Assembly: GCF_022869805.1 (NCBI RefSeq)
Contig: NZ_CP094974.1
Span: 3,906,001 to 3,970,000 of the forward strand
Direction: 5' to 3'
DNA length: 64,000 nucleotides
Source of the DNA: Halosolutus halophilus
GTDB lineage: Archaea; Halobacteriota; Halobacteria; Halobacteriales; Natrialbaceae
Numbering within the stretch: position 1 is the stretch's first letter; the number at the start of each line of letters is the position of its first letter. Positions 33,307 to 41,380 of the stretch are shown here, one piece after another. The notes beneath the pieces are model-generated. The model saw only the letters and a list, made by a program, of their open reading frames with translations. It ran no database searches and had not been told where the DNA came from. Position numbers and translations under genes: made by a program.

Positions 33307-33831
33307 TCAATCCTCGGGCTCGATCCCGTGGCGATCGTAGAACTCCTCGGGCGTGTCCTCGATGCGTTCGAACTCCGTATCGAAGTAGTGCTCGTGGTGG
33401 CGAACGACCTGTTCGACGACCCACTGGCTGAACGTCTCGTCGAACCGCCACTCGCCGTCTCGGTCGGGAATCTCGAACCGATCGTCCGTCGCGAACGCGG
33501 CGTAGACGTGGAAGAAGCCGAGGATGACGTCGGCGAAGTCGCGGGCCTTCTCGGCGCTGCTCTCCCGGCGTTCCGCGAGTTCCTCGGCCCCCGAATCGGT
33601 GAGTTCGAAGTACTTCCGATCGGGTTCGTCCTCGCGTTCGATCCGCTCGGCCCACCCCTTCTCCTCGAACTTGTAGAGGATGGGATAGACCGAACCGTAG
33701 GATGGCTCCCAGTGGCCGCCGCTGATCTCGCGGATTTCTTTCAGAATCTCGTACCCGTACCGCGGTTTCTCCTCGAGCAACTCGAGAACGAGATAGGCGA
33801 TGACTCCTTTCGGCGGCCCACTTTTCCGCAT
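33307..33831 (-). CDS. PadR family transcriptional regulator
   Basis: A 174-residue DNA-binding protein. The winged helix occupies about 5-85 with the PadR hallmarks YGYEILKEI (25-33), SYGSVYPIL (44-52) and the wing KYFELTDSGAEEL. The C-terminal half is helical and would dimerise. PadR proteins are usually repressors of adjacent genes responding to phenolics or drugs; the divergent neighbour is the PitA/HemQ-like gene 130 bases away, a plausible target. Confidence 0.93.
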   Translation of the reverse strand: MRKSGPPKGVIAYLVLELLEEKPRYGYEILKEIREISGGHWEPSYGSVYPILYKFEEKGWAERIEREDEPDRKYFELTDSGAEELAERRESSAEKARDFADVILGFFHVYAAFATDDRFEIPDRDGEWRFDETFSQWVVEQVVRHHEHYFDTEFERIEDTPEEFYDRHGIEPED

Positions 33832-33961
33832 GTGTCTGAGACGTTACTCCGTCGGACGTAAATGGCTTCTGACGACTTCAAATCTCACGGTCAGTCCGGC
33901 GACTCGGCACCGCCGGGCCGAAACCCGGTCCTTCTTGGCGTCGCCGCCCCAACCGGCGTCT

Positions 33962-35578
33962 ATGGACCGACGGCAACCGCCACAGACCGAAGAGGGCTGG
34001 TACGTCTTGCACGACTTCCGGTCGATCGACTGGGACGCCTGGCGGGCGGCCCCGGAGCGAGAACGGACGCGGGCGATCGAGGAGGGAATCGACTACCTCG
34101 CCTCCCGCGAAGCCGTCGCGGACGCCGAGGAGGGCGAGTCGGCGACGTTCTCGGTGCTCGGGCACAAGGCAGACCTGCTGTTCTTGCACCTGCGACCGTC
34201 GCTCGGCGACCTCGACGCGATCGAGCGCCAGTTCGAGGGGACGGCGCTCGCGGAGTTCACCGAGCGTGCGGACTCGTATCTCTCCGTGACGGAGGTTTCG
34301 GGGTACATGTCCCAGGAGTTCTTCGAGGAGGACGGCGAGATGGAGGACGCCGGGATGGAACGGTACATCGAGTCGCGGCTCAAACCCGACATTCCGGACG
34401 CGGACTTCCTGAGTTTCTACCCGATGAGCAAGCGACGGGGACCCGACCACAACTGGTACGAACTCCCCTTCGACGAGCGCGCCGACTACCTCTCGAACCA
34501 CGGCGAGATCGGCAAGGATTACGCCGGTCGGGTCACCCAGATCATCTCCGGCAGCATCGGCCTCGACGACTTCGAGTGGGGGATCACGCTGTTCGGCGAC
34601 GATCCGATGGACGTGAAGGAACTGCTCTACGAGATGCGCTTCGATCCCTCGAGTTCCCGCTTCGCGGAGTTCGGCCGATTCCTCTCTGCACGGCGATTCC
34701 CGCCCGAACAGCTCGGCGCGTACCTCGCGGGCGATCGGATCCCGCAGGACGAGAGCGAGCAGGGACACCCACACGGGCCGTCCGACGGCCACACCTACGG
34801 CGATTCCGGCGGACATCCACACGGGGAGTCGGGCGGTCATCCGCGCGGCGGGGACGAGTCCGGCGGCCACGGCGACGCCAGTGACGAGGACGTCCGAAGC
34901 GAACTCGAAGAGATCGGCGTCTACGCGGGCCAGCCACACGGCGAGGACGTCCACGCCGTCGTGCTCTACTCCGCGGCAGACCCCGACGCCATCTTCGAGG
35001 AGGTCGAGGGGCTGCGGACGAACTTCGATCACTACGACACGCACGTGAAGACCGCCGTCTACGAGCCGAACGAGGCGGCTCTGCCGCCTCGGAACGGCGA
35101 GCGGGGGGCCCGCGAGCCGCGTGACGACGCGTCGGACGCTGAGACGGCCGTCGTCAGCCTCTGGGAAACCGAGCGCGCCGCGAACACGGCCGCGGGATTC
35201 CTCGCCGACCTTCCCGACATCGTTCGACAAGCCGGTGACGATGGGGCGCCCGCTGGTACCGATGGCGAGCGGGGCGACGGCCCCGCGAGCGACGACTCCT
35301 GGGGGACGATGGGCATGTTCTACACCGTCGAACCCGACCACCGCGAGGACTTCGTCGACACCTTCAGCGACGTCGCCGGTCTGCTCGCCGACATGGACGG
35401 CCACCGCAAGAGCGACCTGCTGGAAAACCTCGAGGACGAGAACGACATGTTCATCGCCAGCCGGTGGGACTCCCGCGAGGACGCCATGGAATTCTTCCGC
35501 AGCGACGCGTTCTCCGAGACCGTCGAGTTCGGCCGCGACGTGCTCGCCGATCGGCCGCGCCACGTCTTCCTGGCCTGA
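33962..35578 (+). CDS. pitA: chlorite dismutase-family/ABM-domain fusion (PitA, HemQ-like)
   Basis: A 538-residue cytosolic fusion. Residues about 10-255 are the chlorite dismutase/HemQ fold (SGYMSQEFFEED, SFYPMSKRRG, HNWYELP), the family that includes coproheme decarboxylases of haem synthesis. A His/Gly-rich linker of about 40 residues (266-305) follows. The C-terminal half has antibiotic-biosynthesis-monooxygenase (ABM)-like ferredoxin folds, two copies by eye (about 318-420 and 450-538). The same architecture is known from Haloferax volcanii PitA. Haem synthesis or iron handling is inferred from family. The ATG at 33962 lies well inside a longer open frame whose upstream part is basic and unrelated. 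Confidence 0.88.
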   Translation: MDRRQPPQTEEGWYVLHDFRSIDWDAWRAAPERERTRAIEEGIDYLASREAVADAEEGESATFSVLGHKADLLFLHLRPSLGDLDAIERQFEGTALAEFTERADSYLSVTEVSGYMSQEFFEEDGEMEDAGMERYIESRLKPDIPDADFLSFYPMSKRRGPDHNWYELPFDERADYLSNHGEIGKDYAGRVTQIISGSIGLDDFEWGITLFGDDPMDVKELLYEMRFDPSSSRFAEFGRFLSARRFPPEQLGAYLAGDRIPQDESEQGHPHGPSDGHTYGDSGGHPHGESGGHPRGGDESGGHGDASDEDVRSELEEIGVYAGQPHGEDVHAVVLYSAADPDAIFEEVEGLRTNFDHYDTHVKTAVYEPNEAALPPRNGERGAREPRDDASDAETAVVSLWETERAANTAAGFLADLPDIVRQAGDDGAPAGTDGERGDGPASDDSWGTMGMFYTVEPDHREDFVDTFSDVAGLLADMDGHRKSDLLENLEDENDMFIASRWDSREDAMEFFRSDAFSETVEFGRDVLADRPRHVFLA

Positions 35579-35617
35579 TAGTTCGATTTCGATTTTCCCG
35601 CGACCCGAGGCCCGGTC

Positions 35618-35806
35618 TCAGATCCGTCCGGACTCCGTCTCGTCGTAGAAGAAGTAGGCCGCGATACCGGCCAGCCCGAACGCCAGCGTGAGGAAGGGCC
35701 ACTTGCCGGCGTCGCGATCGGTCCAGAAGGCGTGAGCGGTCACGAAGACCGCGAACCCGACGTGTGCGAGAAGCGTCGCGAAGAGGAACGCGGTGAACTC
35801 CATCAC
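35618..35806 (-). CDS. small two-helix membrane protein
   Basis: A 62-residue protein with helices at about 6-26 and 37-54 separated by a short polar turn (WTDRDAGK), ending in an acidic tail. I do not know the function. The ATG at 35806 or the one three bases later is the start. It converges with pitA, with stops 40 bases apart. Confidence 0.7.
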   Translation of the reverse strand: MMEFTAFLFATLLAHVGFAVFVTAHAFWTDRDAGKWPFLTLAFGLAGIAAYFFYDETESGRI

Positions 35807-35883
35807 TCGAGGGATTCGACGTCACGCGGATAGCCGTTTCGAAGCGATCCGTCGGATTCCACGGTCGGGACGACCGGCCGGGA

Positions 35884-35915
35884 AGAACGACCACCGGAAC
35901 CACGGTGGTCGTTCT
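35884..35915. repeat. 12-bp perfect inverted repeat
   Basis: Arms AGAACGACCACC and GGTGGTCGTTCT with the 8-base loop GGAACCAC. It is followed on the plus strand by GACCCGGGG, with no U-run, so a classical terminator is not obvious. Confidence 0.8.
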
Positions 35916-36041
35916 GACCCGGGGAAGGCTGTTCCACCGGAACTCACCGCGAGCGGGCCGACGACCGACCCGGAGAGCGCGGCGCGAAGCGCCGCGGATA
36001 GGCAAGCGGCGGAGCCGCGAGCCAGGGGAGGGGCTTTCGAT

Positions 36042-36119
36042 CGACCTTTTGCCGAGGGACGTCGCGCTGGCCGCAGCATAGCTGCCGGACAGTCCGAGAG
36101 ACCGCAGAGCAAAAGGTCG
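36042..36119. ncRNA. candidate structured small RNA or terminator
   Basis: Arms CGACCTTTTGC and GCAAAAGGTCG close a 56-base interior that itself folds (5-bp hairpin at 36073-36085). The element abuts the stop of the 127-residue protein gene (36124), so it could be that gene's 3' hairpin read on the minus strand. Which strand is transcribed is unknown, and this is a structural inference only. Confidence 0.3.
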
Positions 36120-36123
36120 GTGG

Positions 36124-36507
36124 TTAGAAGTCGTGGTCCGGATCGTCCTCGACTTTCCGCTTCATCGAGTCGCGACGGGATTTGGCGTCACGGCCCGTCG
36201 CTTCGAGCAGGAAGTCGTTTTTCGCGTCGACGGCCTCGCCGGCGGCTTCGAGTTCGTCGGGGCCGAGTTCCGTCGGATCGCGTTCGTAGAACTCGACACC
36301 GAGTTTGTCCTTCTTGCCGGAGTACTCGACGGCCCCGACGACGACTTTCTCGAAGACGGGGTTGTCGGGTTCCCCGATGACGTACAGGTCACTCCCCTTG
36401 TACTCCTCGGTGCCCGTGATCGGACCGAAGTAGTCCTCGATGGTCGCTTCCATATCGGGGATTCGCTCCTCGAGATATTCACCGCGGCGCATCTTGTACT
36501 CCTTCAT
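36124..36507 (-). CDS. DUF5611-like haloarchaeal protein
   Basis: A 127-residue soluble protein. It begins MKEYKMRRGEYLEER and contains DYFGPITGTEEYKGSDLY and the basic C-terminus SRRDSMKRKVED; I recall this family as DUF5611, widespread in haloarchaea with no known role. The fold looks alpha/beta with many short strands. The start at 36507 gives the conserved N-terminus; ATG six codons later is less likely. Confidence 0.8.
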   Translation of the reverse strand: MKEYKMRRGEYLEERIPDMEATIEDYFGPITGTEEYKGSDLYVIGEPDNPVFEKVVVGAVEYSGKKDKLGVEFYERDPTELGPDELEAAGEAVDAKNDFLLEATGRDAKSRRDSMKRKVEDDPDHDF

Positions 36508-36648
36508 GGATTAGGGAATACACGGCGGAGTGTTTACCTCTTTTCATAGCCGACGTTGTGGACCTGCGACACGTTATCGCCAGTGACGGACGACGCCGTT
36601 CGAACCGCTCGCCGGCGGCGATCGGTGCCGGTGGTCTCGGGTCTCCGG

Positions 36649-37458
36649 TTACCGCTGTCGTTCGCTGAGATAGCCCTTTCGACACTCCGGACAGATGTCG
36701 CCGGTCCTGAGCGAACTGCGCCTGCTCCCCGCGACGTGCCCGCATCCGGGACAGTAGAGTTCGGTCGGGGCGTCCTCGGCGGGGCCCTCCCGGCCGTCGG
36801 CCGGCGCGGGTGCGGACGCGGCCCGCTCGATGCCGGTTCCCGACTCGGCGCCGGTCTCGGCCTCGACCTCGCCGCCGTGCTCGGCTTCGATCGTTTCGGC
36901 GTCCGGCGGTTCCGCGTCGACGCCGACCGGGTCGGAATCGCTGGCCGCCTCGGTCGTCGTGTCCGTCTCGAGAATGACCGCGTCGTCGTCGATCGGTTCG
37001 GTTTCGTCGCGGTCGGGCCACTCCTCGGGTTCGCGCTCGGCACCGATCGGCGGTCCGACGTCGTCGGAGTCGGGCCACTCGCCGTGACCGCGGTCCCCGC
37101 GGGTGTCGGCGGGTTCGTCCTCGAGAATTTCGCCGTCGTCCGTGACCGGGTCACCGTTCTCGTCCGTGGGAACGGCGATTTCGTCGTCTTCTCCGGCGAC
37201 GTCGGCGTCCGCCTCGGCGTCGATAAACTGGGCGTCGGTCGCGTCGGCGTCGGGATCGTCGGGTCGTGGATCGGCGTCCGCCCCGGTACTGAGGCTCGTT
37301 ACCTCGGTGTTCTCGCTGACAACGTGTCTGTTACCACAGCGGGCACACTCTTCGTACTCCTGGACGGTCACGACGACCTCACTGCCCCGTTCTTCGCGCT
37401 CGCGTTCGACCTCGGATTCACCGTAGTCGTGTCCGAGCAGCGAACATCGCATGACCAT
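36649..37458 (-). CDS. DUF7093-like protein with two zinc-binding ends
   Basis: A 269-residue protein. Both ends look like zinc binders: the N-terminus has MRCSLLGHDYG and CARCGNRH, and the C-terminus has CPGCGH...CPEC separated by about 16 residues. The middle 180 residues are extremely acidic and low in complexity (Asp, Glu, Pro, Thr), probably disordered. I recall haloarchaeal homologues as DUF7093; the role is unknown. Start codons at 37458 and 37452 are both possible; the TATA box at 37481-37490 favours 37458. Confidence 0.75.
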   Translation of the reverse strand: MVMRCSLLGHDYGESEVEREREERGSEVVVTVQEYEECARCGNRHVVSENTEVTSLSTGADADPRPDDPDADATDAQFIDAEADADVAGEDDEIAVPTDENGDPVTDDGEILEDEPADTRGDRGHGEWPDSDDVGPPIGAEREPEEWPDRDETEPIDDDAVILETDTTTEAASDSDPVGVDAEPPDAETIEAEHGGEVEAETGAESGTGIERAASAPAPADGREGPAEDAPTELYCPGCGHVAGSRRSSLRTGDICPECRKGYLSERQR

Positions 37459-37480
37459 TGTCACACCGTACCCGGTCATG

Positions 37481-37490
37481 GCATAAAAAA
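37481..37490 (-). promoter_or_regulatory. TATA box of DUF7093-like gene
   Basis: On the minus strand TTTTTTATGC lies 23-32 bases before the ATG at 37458. A second AT-rich box (TGATATAAAT, 37501-37510) is 20 bases further up. Confidence 0.5.
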
Positions 37491-37674
37491 CGTACTGCAT
37501 ATTTATATCAATCGTGAGCACAGTGCCGATCGATGACTGGAATCGATCGCTCGACGTGAACCCGTCGGAACGGGGTCCGGCGGCGACCCGATCGCACGCG
37601 TTGCGGCTTCGCCCGTCGTCGGCTATCGCTCGAACGGCAAACGTCAAATCCCGGGTCGTCGAATGTACAGCTAG

Positions 37675-37974
37675 ATGAAAGCAAAGCGAGAGTACCGGAA
37701 CCGCGCGCAAACGGAGGTCGCGGTACTCGATGCGCTCGTCGATCGCGCCGAGGAGGGGATGACTGTCTTCGAACTCCGGGCGGCCGTCGAAGTCGACATC
37801 GACGAACTCGAGGAGGCCCTCGGGACGCTGAAGGCGGACGACCTGATCGTCGCCGAGTCGGACGTCGACGAGACGGTGATCAAACCCGACGAGCGGGTCG
37901 TCCCCGACGCGCCCACCGAGGAGGAACCCGACCAGTCGATCGGCGAGTGGCTTCGCGAACGAATTCCTTTTTGA
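37675..37974 (+). CDS. small winged-helix protein (DUF6432-like)
   Basis: A 99-residue protein with a winged-helix pattern: helix RAQTEVAVLDALVDRA, then MTVFELRAAVEVDIDELEEAL as helix-turn-helix, then a short wing (LIVAESDVDETVIKPDE). The tail is acidic and ends IGEWLRERIPF. I recall similar proteins as DUF6432. It sits 39 bases before the GcvT/YgfZ gene on the same strand, so the two are probably one transcript. Confidence 0.75.
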   Translation: MKAKREYRNRAQTEVAVLDALVDRAEEGMTVFELRAAVEVDIDELEEALGTLKADDLIVAESDVDETVIKPDERVVPDAPTEEEPDQSIGEWLRERIPF

Positions 37975-38013
37975 ATCGAAACGCCTGTGGGTGCCAGGCA
38001 CGTCTGTGAAGGC

Positions 38014-39129
38014 ATGAGCGTCATCGAGTCTATTCATACCGATCTCGGGGCCACCTTCGGCGAGCGCGACGGCCGAACGATCGTCGAACACTACGGGCGG
38101 CCGGAGCGAACGCACCGCGCCGTTCGCAACGGCGTCGGACTGCTCGAGACAGCCTACGGCGTGATCGTGGTCGAAGGGGACGATCGCGTCGAGTACGTCG
38201 ACAACGTCGTCTCGAATCGGGTACCCGACGAGGACGGCCAGGGCTGTTACGCGCTCGTGCTCGACCCGCAGGGCGGGATCGAGATCGAACTCTACGTCTA
38301 CAACGCCGGCGAGCGACTGCTGCTCTTTACGCCGCCGACGGAGGCCGAAAGCCTCGCTGAGGAGTGGTCCGAGAAAGTGTTCATTCAGGACGTCGACATT
38401 CGGGTCGCGACCGAGGACTACGCCATCTTCGGGATCCACGGCCCGAAGGCCACCGAGAAGATCGCGAGCGTCCTCAACAAGGCTGGCTCGCCCGAGCGGC
38501 GCTACTCGTTCGTTCGCGGGACGATGGGCGACGAGGGCGTCACCGTCATCCGCACCGACGCGCTCTCCGGGGAGGAGAGCTACGAGGTGATCTGTGCGGC
38601 CGACGACGCCGAGGCCGTCTACGACACCCTGCTGAACCACGGGCTCAACGCCGCGCCGTTCGGCTATCGAACGTGGGACACGCTCTGTCTCGAGGCCGGT
38701 TCGCCGCTGTTCCACACCGAACTCGAGGGGACGATCCCGAACGTGCTCGGCCTGCGCAACGCGCTGGACTTCGAGAAGGGCTGTTACGTCGGCCAGGAGG
38801 TCGTCTCCCGCGTCGAGAACCGGGGCCAGCCGAGCCGACAGCTGATCGGGCTGACGATCGGCGGCGAGACTGGAGACGAGAGCGAGGGCCCGCCGGTCCC
38901 CGACTCCGGCGCGGCCGTCTTCGACGGCGACGCCTCGATCGGCGACGTGACGCGTGCCGGCGTTAGCCCGCTGCTCGAGGACGTCATCGCGCTCGCCATC
39001 GTCGAGTACGGACTCGAGAGCGACGAGGTGACGGTTCGCGTCGGCGGCGAGGAGGTCCCCGCGACGGTGACCGACTTGCCGTTCGTCGAGGGATCGGATC
39101 GGTCCGATCGGCTACCCGAGTACCAGTAG
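38014..39129 (+). CDS. GcvT/YgfZ family folate-binding protein
   Basis: A 371-residue protein of the aminomethyltransferase/YgfZ family. It has the tri-lobed folate-binding layout and the YgfZ signature KGCYVGQE near 255-262. YgfZ helps repair or assemble some iron-sulfur enzymes with folate, whereas GcvT works in glycine cleavage; the signature favours YgfZ, and no gcvH or gcvP lies in the window. The start at 38014 (MSVIESIHTD) avoids a nine-codon upstream extension. Confidence 0.85.
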   Translation: MSVIESIHTDLGATFGERDGRTIVEHYGRPERTHRAVRNGVGLLETAYGVIVVEGDDRVEYVDNVVSNRVPDEDGQGCYALVLDPQGGIEIELYVYNAGERLLLFTPPTEAESLAEEWSEKVFIQDVDIRVATEDYAIFGIHGPKATEKIASVLNKAGSPERRYSFVRGTMGDEGVTVIRTDALSGEESYEVICAADDAEAVYDTLLNHGLNAAPFGYRTWDTLCLEAGSPLFHTELEGTIPNVLGLRNALDFEKGCYVGQEVVSRVENRGQPSRQLIGLTIGGETGDESEGPPVPDSGAAVFDGDASIGDVTRAGVSPLLEDVIALAIVEYGLESDEVTVRVGGEEVPATVTDLPFVEGSDRSDRLPEYQ

Positions 39130-39160
39130 GCGCTATCGATCGACGCGCGAGAACGTCCAC

Positions 39161-39170
39161 ATATTTTATA
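39161..39170 (+). promoter_or_regulatory. TATA box of esterase gene
   Basis: ATATTTTATA lies 25-34 bases before the ATG at 39195, a strong haloarchaeal TATA box at leaderless spacing. Confidence 0.6.
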
Positions 39171-39194
39171 GTGGAACTGTGAACAGGGCGACGA

Positions 39195-40358
39195 ATGACC
39201 GCCAGCGACGACGCTGCCGCCCGGGAACCCCCCAATCGACGAACGCTGCTCCGGCAGACGGGTTCGGGAGCCGATGCCGGCGTGCTCACGCCGATCGCGT
39301 CACCGAACGACGGGAGCGAGTTCCTCGCCCGGAAGATCGACGGCCGCGGGTACGGGCTGTTCGTCCCGGGCGGCGTCAGCAGTGACGAGCCAACCGACCG
39401 ACGCCCCCTCGTCGTCATGCTACACGGCTGCCGACAAACGCCCGCCCAGTTCGCCGAGGAGACGGGGATGAACGCCGTCGCCGAGGAGGAAGGATTTCTC
39501 GTCGCGTATCCGAAGCAGTCGATCCTCGCGAACCCGCGACGGTGCTGGAACTGGTTCGACGACGACCACACGTCGCGAGGGCGTGGCGAACTCGCCGACG
39601 TCGTCGCCGTCGTCGACGCGGTTCGCGACGACTACCCCGTGGACGAGGAGCGGATCTACGTCACCGGCCTCTCCGCCGGCGGGGCGATGGCGGCCCACGC
39701 GATCGCTGCCTACCCCGATCGGTTCGCGGCCGCGGGAGTCCACGCCGGCCTCGCGTACGGGGCGGCCTCGAGCGCACTCACGGCGCTCTCCCGGATGCGC
39801 CGCGGCGGTGCCGATCCCGAACGGCAGGGTCGGGAAGCGTACGAGGCGATGGGCGATCGCGCCCGCAGAATTCCGACGATCGTCGTTCACGGGACGGCCG
39901 ACGACACGGTCGCCGTCGAGAACGGGCGACAGGCGAGCGCACAGGCGCTGCGGGCGAGCAACCTCGCCTATCGCCACGATCGGGGGGCTGCGGACGGGAG
40001 GCTTGCGAACGAGAGACCCGCGGACGACTTCGTCGACGCGGCTCCGGCCGTCGTCGAGAAGGGCGAGTTCGGTGCCTACGGCTACACGCGACGCGAGTTC
40101 CGCGACTCGACCGGAAACGTCATCGTCGAAGAGTGGCTCGTCGACGGGATGGGCCACGCGTGGGCGGGTGGCCGCCCGGGTGACTACACCGCCCCAGATG
40201 CGATCGATGCGAGTCGCCTCACGTGGGGCTTTTTCGAGACGCACACGCGGTCCGAACCGGGATCGGGACGTGACGAGGGATCGAGACGAAACGACTCGCG
40301 GGCGAGTACCGAAGCCGACGGGACGTCGTGGCTGTCGGTGCCCGATTTCAGCCGATGA
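39195..40358 (+). CDS. PHB depolymerase-type alpha/beta hydrolase
   Basis: A 387-residue esterase of the extracellular polyhydroxybutyrate depolymerase/LpqC group. The oxyanion segment is MLHGCRQT (about 74-81), the nucleophile elbow is GLSAGG (about 157-162) and the catalytic His is in DGMGHAWAGG near 317. The N-terminus has RRTLLRQTG, which looks like a twin-arginine signal, but no hydrophobic stretch follows, so export is uncertain. Its last 11 bases overlap the archaemetzincin stop on the other strand. No PHA synthase genes are nearby. Confidence 0.87.
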   Translation: MTASDDAAAREPPNRRTLLRQTGSGADAGVLTPIASPNDGSEFLARKIDGRGYGLFVPGGVSSDEPTDRRPLVVMLHGCRQTPAQFAEETGMNAVAEEEGFLVAYPKQSILANPRRCWNWFDDDHTSRGRGELADVVAVVDAVRDDYPVDEERIYVTGLSAGGAMAAHAIAAYPDRFAAAGVHAGLAYGAASSALTALSRMRRGGADPERQGREAYEAMGDRARRIPTIVVHGTADDTVAVENGRQASAQALRASNLAYRHDRGAADGRLANERPADDFVDAAPAVVEKGEFGAYGYTRREFRDSTGNVIVEEWLVDGMGHAWAGGRPGDYTAPDAIDASRLTWGFFETHTRSEPGSGRDEGSRRNDSRASTEADGTSWLSVPDFSR

Positions 40359-40869
40359 GTCGCTGACAGCTACCACACAGCGACTTCTCCTTGATGTCGA
40401 CCTCGCGGACCGTCGGCGAGAAGTTCATCACGCAGCGGTTGTTGTCGCAGTGTTCGAGGCCGTAGGTGTGACCGATCTCGTGGACGATCTCCTTGCGGAC
40501 GCGATCCTGGAAGATGTCGGACGCACTCTTGTTCGAGAAGCCGCCGTCACTGGATGTCTGGAGTCGGTAGGTCGAGACGACGCTGCCGCTGCCGTCGAGA
40601 TAGGCGAGGCCGAAGACGTAGTTTCGTCGCCGGTAGAAGAGGTCGTGGGGGGTGATCGCGATGTTCTTCTCACCGCGGCCAACGCGCTCGGCGAGCTGGA
40701 TGAACGTCTCCGCACAGTACTGGTTCCGGCCGGAGTCGTACGCGCCGTTTGGAACGGACTGCGACTCGTTGATCGTCACGTCGCAGTCGTAGACCGATCG
40801 CAACCCCGACGAGGCGACCCGCTTGACCCGTGCAGGGACGTTGCCGACCGGCACGATATCGACGAGCAT
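40348..40869 (-). CDS. amzA: archaemetzincin zinc metalloprotease
   Basis: A 173-residue metzincin-type peptidase. The active site HEIGHTYGLEH at 130-140 fits HExxHxxGxxH, followed by a second zinc site of four cysteines, C141, C146, C165 and C168 (Cx4Cx18Cx2C), and the Met-turn VMNFS at 147-151. This arrangement is the archaemetzincin hallmark. Its physiological substrate is unknown. It is convergent with and overlaps the esterase by 11 bases. Confidence 0.95.
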   Translation of the reverse strand: MLVDIVPVGNVPARVKRVASSGLRSVYDCDVTINESQSVPNGAYDSGRNQYCAETFIQLAERVGRGEKNIAITPHDLFYRRRNYVFGLAYLDGSGSVVSTYRLQTSSDGGFSNKSASDIFQDRVRKEIVHEIGHTYGLEHCDNNRCVMNFSPTVREVDIKEKSLCGSCQRLIG

Positions 40870-40938
40870 AGCAAGGGCTTAGGCCGCGGACAGCATAAAC
40901 GTCCCGCCGTGTCCCACTCTCGTCGCGATCCCCGGGCA

Positions 40939-41313
40939 ATGCGCGATTACCTGTGCGACTACGAGCGGGTCGTCGAGGTCGGGATCGGCCGCCGGACCGA
41001 CCTCGCGGCGGCGCTCGCCCAACGGGGGATTGTCGTCACCGCAACGGACGTCTACGATCGCGAGGTCCCCGACGGCGTGCGATTCGTCCGCGACGACGTC
41101 GTCGACCCCGATCGCGGGGTCTACGCCGACGCGGACGCGATCTACGCCCGGAACCTGCCGCCGGAACTTCACCGGCCCGCGCTCGACGTGGCCCGCGCGG
41201 TCGACGCCGACTTCCTGTTCACGACGCTGGGCGGCGACCAACCCGCCGTCCCGGTCGAGCGGACGACGATCCGGGAGGGGACGCTGTACGTCGCCCGATC
41301 GTCGTCGCCCTGA
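40939..41313 (+). CDS. UPF0146 family protein
   Basis: A 124-residue protein with a Rossmann-like opening VVEVGIGRRTDLAAAL (about 9-24) and TATDVYDR, reminiscent of a small methyltransferase without its C-terminal half. This is the archaeal UPF0146 family; function unknown. An in-frame GTG at 40909 would add ten residues. I prefer the ATG because the AT-rich box at 40891-40900 is then at workable distance, but the choice is open. Confidence 0.8.
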   Translation: MRDYLCDYERVVEVGIGRRTDLAAALAQRGIVVTATDVYDREVPDGVRFVRDDVVDPDRGVYADADAIYARNLPPELHRPALDVARAVDADFLFTTLGGDQPAVPVERTTIREGTLYVARSSSP

Positions 41314-41380
41314 GACGTGATCCGTCGCGCCGGACCGAGACGCGAACGATTTATCCGGACCGGGAACAGTTCAGGGATCG

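Larger units (their letters stand above)
35807..36123. other. 317-base structured non-coding region
   Basis: No ORF here is protein-like, but the stretch is packed with inverted repeats. There is a 12-bp perfect stem at 35884-35915, an 8-bp stem with GAA loop at 35978-35996, a 5-bp stem with GGA loop at 36006-36018, and an 11-bp stem (36042-36052 with 36109-36119) enclosing a smaller hairpin GCAGC-ATA-GCTGC at 36073-36085. It may encode a structured RNA, or be a cluster of terminators; I see no match to RNase P RNA or SRP RNA. Confidence 0.5.
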
